Assembly: GCA_028285545.1 (NCBI GenBank)
Contig: JANQPA010000114.1
Location: 92,233 to 156,232 of the forward strand
Reading direction: 5' to 3'
DNA: 64,000 bases
Origin: Saprospiraceae bacterium
Lineage (GTDB): Bacteria; Bacteroidota; Bacteroidia; Chitinophagales; Saprospiraceae
Below the pieces are notes generated by a model, which made no database searches, had not been told where the DNA came from, and saw only the letters and a list, made by a program, of their open reading frames with translations. Positions 60,288 through 64,000 of this stretch are shown here, piece by piece. How positions within the stretch are numbered: the first letter of the stretch is position 1; every line of letters starts with the position of its first letter. Both the position numbers and the translations under genes were made by a program.

Positions 60288-60872
60288 TTACATACCCGTG
60301 AAAGCTAAAAGAAGAAATATCGAAACCTTACCAAGATGCATTCTGAGGGTTCGCAAGGCTTTAGTGATTTGATTCTCCACCGTTTTTGTTGAAATATTAA
60401 GTTGATCTGCTATTTCTCGATTACTAAAATGATGCTTTCGACTTAATTGATAAATGGTGTAGCAGCGGGGAGGAAGATAAGATTCTGCAGTTTTTATTTG
60501 TTCTTCCAGATCATTTGAATAAAGATGGGCTAAAGCTTTATTTTCTTCTTCATAATTTAAGTAGGTTATAGAAAGGATATACTTTTCCTTTACCTTTTCA
60601 TGTCGAATGTAGTCCAATATTTTGTTCTTCATTGCTCCTGCTAAGTAGGAATGAAGAGAAGTTTTTATCTTAATCTTCTTTCTTTTCGTCCATAAATCCA
60701 GAAAGATATCTTGAACCAGTTCCTCTGCAATAGCTTTGGATCCGATTCTTTTGTAAGCGGAGAAAAATAATTGTTCCCAATGATGGTCATAAATTTTATT
60801 AAAGGCAGCTTCATCTCCGGAGGCAAGGTCCTTTAACCATCTTTTTTCAGTCCAAGTCAGAAGATTTTTCAT
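60288..60872 (-). CDS. RNA polymerase ECF sigma factor
   Basis: A 194-residue sigma-70 family protein with region 2 (FFSAYKRIGSKAIAEELVQD, IFLDLWTKRKK) and region 4 helix-turn-helix (REIADQLNISTKTVENQITK), no region 1 or 3, as in ECF factors of Bacteroidota PULs. The C-terminal tail is hydrophobic. It probably directs transcription of the SusCD operon downstream when FecR releases it. A 241-nt gap and a small hairpin separate the two genes, more than the usual close spacing. Confidence 0.93.
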   Translation of the reverse strand: MKNLLTWTEKRWLKDLASGDEAAFNKIYDHHWEQLFFSAYKRIGSKAIAEELVQDIFLDLWTKRKKIKIKTSLHSYLAGAMKNKILDYIRHEKVKEKYILSITYLNYEEENKALAHLYSNDLEEQIKTAESYLPPRCYTIYQLSRKHHFSNREIADQLNISTKTVENQITKALRTLRMHLGKVSIFLLLAFTGM

Positions 60873-61113
60873 AAATCAAATGGTGCAATGGTATGAAAAT
60901 GGATTTTGATCTTGATGTACTCAATGGCCTCAGTGTATTGTTTTCGAGCTGGCTTTTTGTTTTTGAAATTTAAAAATTTAATTCAAAGCCCTACAAATAA
61001 AATTCTATATTAAACATGTATTAACATAAAAAAAACAGTATTTTTTCAGAATACATAATTTAATTTGTGCTTTTGGACAAAATTACATTTGATTCACTTC
61101 TTATTATCCTACT

Positions 61114-61986
61114 TTAGGCTTTATTTGTTTCCCTTCTTCTACCAAAAACATACATTATTAACCCTCCCGATAAAAACATAAAAATGGAATATATAGCAGC
61201 AGGGATCGCCATGTCAGGCTGTAAAAGAATAGAACTGGCAACCACAATTGCCAGAGTGCCGTTTTGGATGCCACTTTCAATAATGATGGAAAGAGATTGT
61301 CTTAGATCAAACTTAAATATGCGGGCAGCAATATAACCCGTTAGCATTGTGCTAATATTTAGGGTAAAGCAAACCAATCCAATTTGTTTTAAGGTTCTAA
61401 GCAACATTTCCCAATTGGTTACAACAATTAACAGGAGTATAATCACAAAAATTATGGTAGAAGCAATTCTTGCTGGTTTTTCCATACGGTCCGCAAAGCT
61501 TTGATTGCGGCTTCTAATGAGCATGCCCAAAGAAACGGGAATCACAGTTATTCCAACTATTTGAGCTATGGTTTTTAGTAGGGGCAAACTGATCATAGTG
61601 GCCTCATCCAAAAAATAGCCTAAAGCAAAATTGGTGATTAGAGGAATCGTAAACACGGTAATAAAACTTGCAATGGCAGTCAGTGTAATGGATAATGCTG
61701 TATCTCCCTTGGCAACATGAGTAATTAAATTACTGGTAGTACCACCAGGACAAGCAGCTAATATCATTAATCCTACCGCCATTGAAGGAGATAGGGTAAA
61801 GGTAATAGCTATGATAAAACCGATTACGGGTAGTAAGAGAAGCTGATTGAAAAGTCCTACCAAAACCCCTTTTGGATACTGGGCAATCCGTTTAAAGTCC
61901 GCAACACTTAAAGAAAGTCCCATACCAAACATGATGATAAAAAGTGAGGCAGGGAGAAGAATAGTAGTTAAAAAGTTGGCTTCCAT
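61114..61986 (-). CDS. Bile acid:sodium symporter (BASS) family transporter
   Basis: A 290-residue membrane protein with about nine to ten helices. The family landmarks are LILAACPGGTTSNLITHVAK and SIIIESGIQNGTLAIVV, in which the conserved Glu and Gln line the sodium sites. The family imports organic anions such as bile acids, pantoate or keto acids with sodium. There is no neighbouring metabolic gene to suggest the substrate. A repeat element lies just upstream of the start codon. Confidence 0.9.
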   Translation of the reverse strand: MEANFLTTILLPASLFIIMFGMGLSLSVADFKRIAQYPKGVLVGLFNQLLLLPVIGFIIAITFTLSPSMAVGLMILAACPGGTTSNLITHVAKGDTALSITLTAIASFITVFTIPLITNFALGYFLDEATMISLPLLKTIAQIVGITVIPVSLGMLIRSRNQSFADRMEKPARIASTIIFVIILLLIVVTNWEMLLRTLKQIGLVCFTLNISTMLTGYIAARIFKFDLRQSLSIIIESGIQNGTLAIVVASSILLQPDMAIPAAIYSIFMFLSGGLIMYVFGRRRETNKA

Positions 61987-62025
61987 GTTATTTTGTTTGG
62001 GTTTACGTCGTCAGGGTCTTAGGGC

Positions 62026-62096
62026 TTCACGGGTTCATGTGTTCAAGGGTACGATAATGTTGTATCCGTAAATCCGTGATAACATGAATCCGTGAA
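62026..62096. repeat. Palindromic element with ATCCGTGAA words
   Basis: The arms 62026-62040 and 62082-62096 are reverse complements at 14 of 15 positions (left arm TTCACGGGTTCATGT). The interior repeats the words ATCCGTAA, ATCCGTGA and ATCCGTGAA. It shares the CCGTGAA core with the element at 45.1-45.2 kb. It lies between the divergent symporter and basic-tail protein genes. Confidence 0.6.
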
Positions 62097-62220
62097 CCCG
62101 CGATTACTTCGATACAAGTACGAAAAAATAAGTCAAAACTTTCTATTTTAGAAATTATTTTTTTCTGGAGATTAAACCTTTTGACTCCCATTAAGTCAAA
62201 AAGGAAAAAACCAAACAATC

Positions 62221-63258
62221 ATGAAGACGTTACAAACTCTTTTTTTAGCCTTAACCTTATGTACATTTAGCTTTGTTAATACCCAAGCCCAAAACGCACA
62301 AGAAGCTACCGGATTACCTGGTGATCATTTCAGTTTAGAAGGAGCTTTAGAACTTTTTAAGAAAGCAGACTCGCCCGAAAGTTTTGAAAAACTTTTAAAT
62401 ACCGAAAATAGCATTGTTAATAACCTGGATTTAAATGAAGATGGAGAAATCGATTATGTCCGCGTAATCGACAACGCTGATGGGGATGTACATGCCCTTG
62501 TTCTTCAAGCGGTGGTTTCAAAAAATGAATCTCAAGATATTGCAGTAATAGAAATCGAAAAAAACGGACCTGAATCTGCTATGTTACAAATAATCGGAGA
62601 TGAAGATATTTATGGAGAATCCTTAATAGTAGAGCCATTTGAAGAGGAAGGTGGGAATGGAGGCGGACATGGCGGAGAAGGCATGGATGAATATACCAAA
62701 ATCATTGTAAATGTCTATGGATGGAGAGGAGTACGTTTTATTTATGCTCCTTCCTATGTAGTTTGGAGATCTCCTTTCTATTTTGGTTATTACCCAAGAT
62801 GGTGGAGGCCTTGGAGACCTCGCCCCTTTAGCTGGTTTTCAGTCAAACGTGTTTGGTACCCACGTACTTATCATAGAGTGACAACTCATAGGGTGGTCAG
62901 AGCACATCGGGTATATACACCTCGCAGGACTCAGTCAACTATTGTCAGAACTCGTTATTCAGCCTCGGTCACTAAATATAGAGCAAATAAAAAGGTGAAT
63001 GTTTCCAAAAACACTAAAACTGCAACCATTAGTAAGGGAAATAAAACAGCTACTGTTAGAAAATCCACTACTACTGTTCAAGGTAAAAAAGGGAACAAGA
63101 GAATACAAGGTACCAAGACTACAAAAAGTGCTAAGGTGAGTGGAAAAAGAGGAACAACAAAAGCCAGGACTTCAACCACTAAGGCCAGAGCCAAAAGCGG
63201 GAACAAACGAGCCGCAGGAGTGAAAAAAACAAAAACTGTTAAACGAAGGAAGAATTAA
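62221..63258 (+). CDS. Exported Bacteroidota protein with acidic N-terminus and basic repetitive tail
   Basis: A 345-residue protein with a signal peptide (FLALTLCTFSFVNTQAQ). Residues about 30-150 are acidic, with LDLNEDGEIDYVRVIDNADG, which resembles a calcium-loop region, and IAVIEIEKNGPESAMLQIIG, known from uncharacterised Bacteroidota proteins. A glycine-rich hinge follows, then an aromatic belt (WRSPFYFGYYPRWWRPWRP). The last about 140 residues are rich in Lys, Arg and Thr in low-complexity repeats. A charge-split secreted protein of this kind could bind DNA, acidic glycan or the cell wall. Function unknown. Confidence 0.75.
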   Translation: MKTLQTLFLALTLCTFSFVNTQAQNAQEATGLPGDHFSLEGALELFKKADSPESFEKLLNTENSIVNNLDLNEDGEIDYVRVIDNADGDVHALVLQAVVSKNESQDIAVIEIEKNGPESAMLQIIGDEDIYGESLIVEPFEEEGGNGGGHGGEGMDEYTKIIVNVYGWRGVRFIYAPSYVVWRSPFYFGYYPRWWRPWRPRPFSWFSVKRVWYPRTYHRVTTHRVVRAHRVYTPRRTQSTIVRTRYSASVTKYRANKKVNVSKNTKTATISKGNKTATVRKSTTTVQGKKGNKRIQGTKTTKSAKVSGKRGTTKARTSTTKARAKSGNKRAAGVKKTKTVKRRKN

Positions 63259-63270
63259 AACAACATGAGT

Positions 63271-63292
63271 CATCCCGAAAAAAAAAGGGATG
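63271..63292 (+). terminator. Terminator hairpin after the basic-tail protein gene
   Basis: CATCCC and GGGATG form a 6-bp stem around a 10-nt A-rich loop, 12 nt after the stop. The trailing T run is weak; termination is plausible but not certain. Confidence 0.5.
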
Positions 63293-63300
63293 AAAAATAA

Positions 63301-64000
63301 AAGGCCTTTTGTTTAATTTCGAGGGATAACGACAAACTTCGAAAAAGACAAAAGGCCTATGTTTTTAAAACTAATACAAGATAAATCCAAAGACTGGAAA
63401 AATCAAAAAGGGGGACAATTTATTCTTCATAAAATCCGAGGCTATAGCCAGCCCATCCTAGATCGCCTTGATCAAGATATAGATAAGCGCCTGGTTCGCA
63501 CTTTTTTTGATATGCTTGTAGTCATCTTGCTTTTCAGGAACAGAGCTATGGGTTTGTTACTGAGCGAGTTAGGAGCCTATATATGTGGACCTGACCATGC
63601 CCCTGCGGGAACCAAGCGCATTAGTAATCTGCTCAGGTCGAAGAAATGGAGTAGCCATGTAATCGATCAATTTTTATTCCAACGATGCCGAAATCGAATT
63701 AATGAATTGGAAAAACAAAATAAGCGAGCCTTATTATTGTGGGATGATAGTCGAGTGGAAAAACATGAAAGCTGGACTTGTGAAGGCTTATGCAGTGTTT
63801 GGAGTAGCAAAGCCAAGCGGTTGACTCAGATTCGTCCTGGCTATTATCGACCTCCCAAAGAACGTATTTGTGTACCAGGTTTTAAATGGACTGGGGTATT
63901 TCTATCTCATTTAGGAGGTGTTCCCAGTGTTTGTCAAATGAAGTGGTGGACCACTAGAGGTAAATTCAAAGAAGATCCAGATAACATCATTTATCGATTA
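63301..64000 (+). mobile_element. Left part of an insertion sequence, cut by the window edge
   Basis: A transposase frame runs to the last base of the window and is preceded by the hairpin AGGCCTTTTGT (63302-63312) / ACAAAAGGCCT (63348-63358). The true left terminal repeat and any target duplication cannot be fixed without the right end, so the start coordinate is approximate. Confidence 0.6.
63359..64000 (+). CDS. DDE transposase (IS4-like), 3' end missing
   Basis: The frame begins at an ATG immediately after the right arm of an 11-bp inverted repeat and stays open for 214 codons to the window end. The residues MFLKLIQDKSKDW, then MGLLLSELGAYICG, then the probable first catalytic Asp in ALLLWDDSRVEKHESWTCEG, fit an IS4-type DDE transposase: an N-terminal DNA-binding helical region, then the RNase H-like core. 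The subgroup is uncertain, and the remaining catalytic residues lie beyond the window. Confidence 0.78.
   Translation, partial: MFLKLIQDKSKDWKNQKGGQFILHKIRGYSQPILDRLDQDIDKRLVRTFFDMLVVILLFRNRAMGLLLSELGAYICGPDHAPAGTKRISNLLRSKKWSSHVIDQFLFQRCRNRINELEKQNKRALLLWDDSRVEKHESWTCEGLCSVWSSKAKRLTQIRPGYYRPPKERICVPGFKWTGVFLSHLGGVPSVCQMKWWTTRGKFKEDPDNIIYRL

Noticed and set aside
61078..61085. TAATTTTG on the minus strand as promoter of the ECF sigma gene
   Set aside because: It matches TAnnTTTG but would give a leader of about 200 nt and lacks a -33 element; AT-rich gaps produce such matches often.
1..64000. tRNA, rRNA or riboswitch genes
   Set aside because: I looked through all gaps above about 100 nt and saw no cloverleaf with a GTTCRANNC arm and no known riboswitch core. 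A covariance-model search would be decisive.

Overview
The window (about 64 kb, AT-rich) reads as chromosome of a member of the Bacteroidota, most likely of the Cytophagales. The support is a SusC/SusD pair preceded by an ECF sigma factor and a FecR anti-sigma factor, a type IX secretion C-terminal sorting domain, several LytTR and AraC-type regulators, weak Shine-Dalgarno sequences and at least one TAnnTTTG-type -7 box. I cannot name a species. No rRNA, tRNA or CRISPR array was seen.

Region A (1-25.8 kb, all + strand) is a surface-polysaccharide locus entered in mid-gene. It holds a NodB deacetylase cut by the left edge, five GT4-like glycosyltransferases and a Wzy/ligase-like membrane protein. 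A modification block follows: AsnB-type amidotransferase, methyltransferase, MDR-Gfo/Idh fusion oxidoreductase, NodB-like deacetylase, formyltransferase-like protein and an alpha/alpha-toroid protein. Then come UDP-GlcNAc 2-epimerase with a WecG/TagA transferase, and a nucleotide-sugar cassette (SDR, 3,5-epimerase, C-methyltransferase, cytidylyltransferase, PIG-L deacetylase, class IV aminotransferase, DUF4910-type peptidase fold). Many of these genes overlap or nearly touch, so they are probably co-transcribed. No flippase, Wza/Wzc exporter or initiating phosphosugar transferase is visible; they should lie to the left.

Region B (26-46.4 kb, mixed strands) is ordinary housekeeping and accessory content. 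It includes a second C-methyltransferase-like protein, a T9SS-secreted FG-GAP protein, three AraC-type regulators, an FAD monooxygenase-like enzyme, a small TonB-C-domain protein, a PDZ-alpha/beta hydrolase, a PfpI-TPR protein, a LytS/LytTR two-component pair next to a PD40 protein, an S8 lipoprotein protease, a Kelch protein, an aldo/keto reductase-RidA fusion and a thioredoxin-reductase-like flavoprotein.

Region C (46.4-60.9 kb, all - strand) is a polysaccharide-utilisation-like locus. Read in its own direction it runs ECF sigma, FecR, SusC with STN domain, SusD, secreted PIG-L deacetylase, exo-rhamnogalacturonan-lyase-like (PcRGLX/YetA-like) lipoprotein, FucP-type sugar permease, ROK kinase, and an APC amino-acid permease. 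The inferred logic is outer-membrane import with trans-envelope signalling, extracellular or periplasmic trimming, then inner-membrane uptake and phosphorylation.

Region D (61-64 kb) has a BASS-type symporter, a secreted protein with an acidic front and a strongly basic repetitive tail, and the left part of an insertion sequence whose transposase runs off the right edge.

The most distinctive non-genic feature is a set of intergenic palindromic elements built from short repeated words (31.7, 45.1, 47.9, 50.1 and 62.0 kb, plus a simpler hairpin at 34.95 kb). The most interesting coding feature is an overlapping pair in which a deacetylase-like gene is followed by a cryptic formyltransferase.
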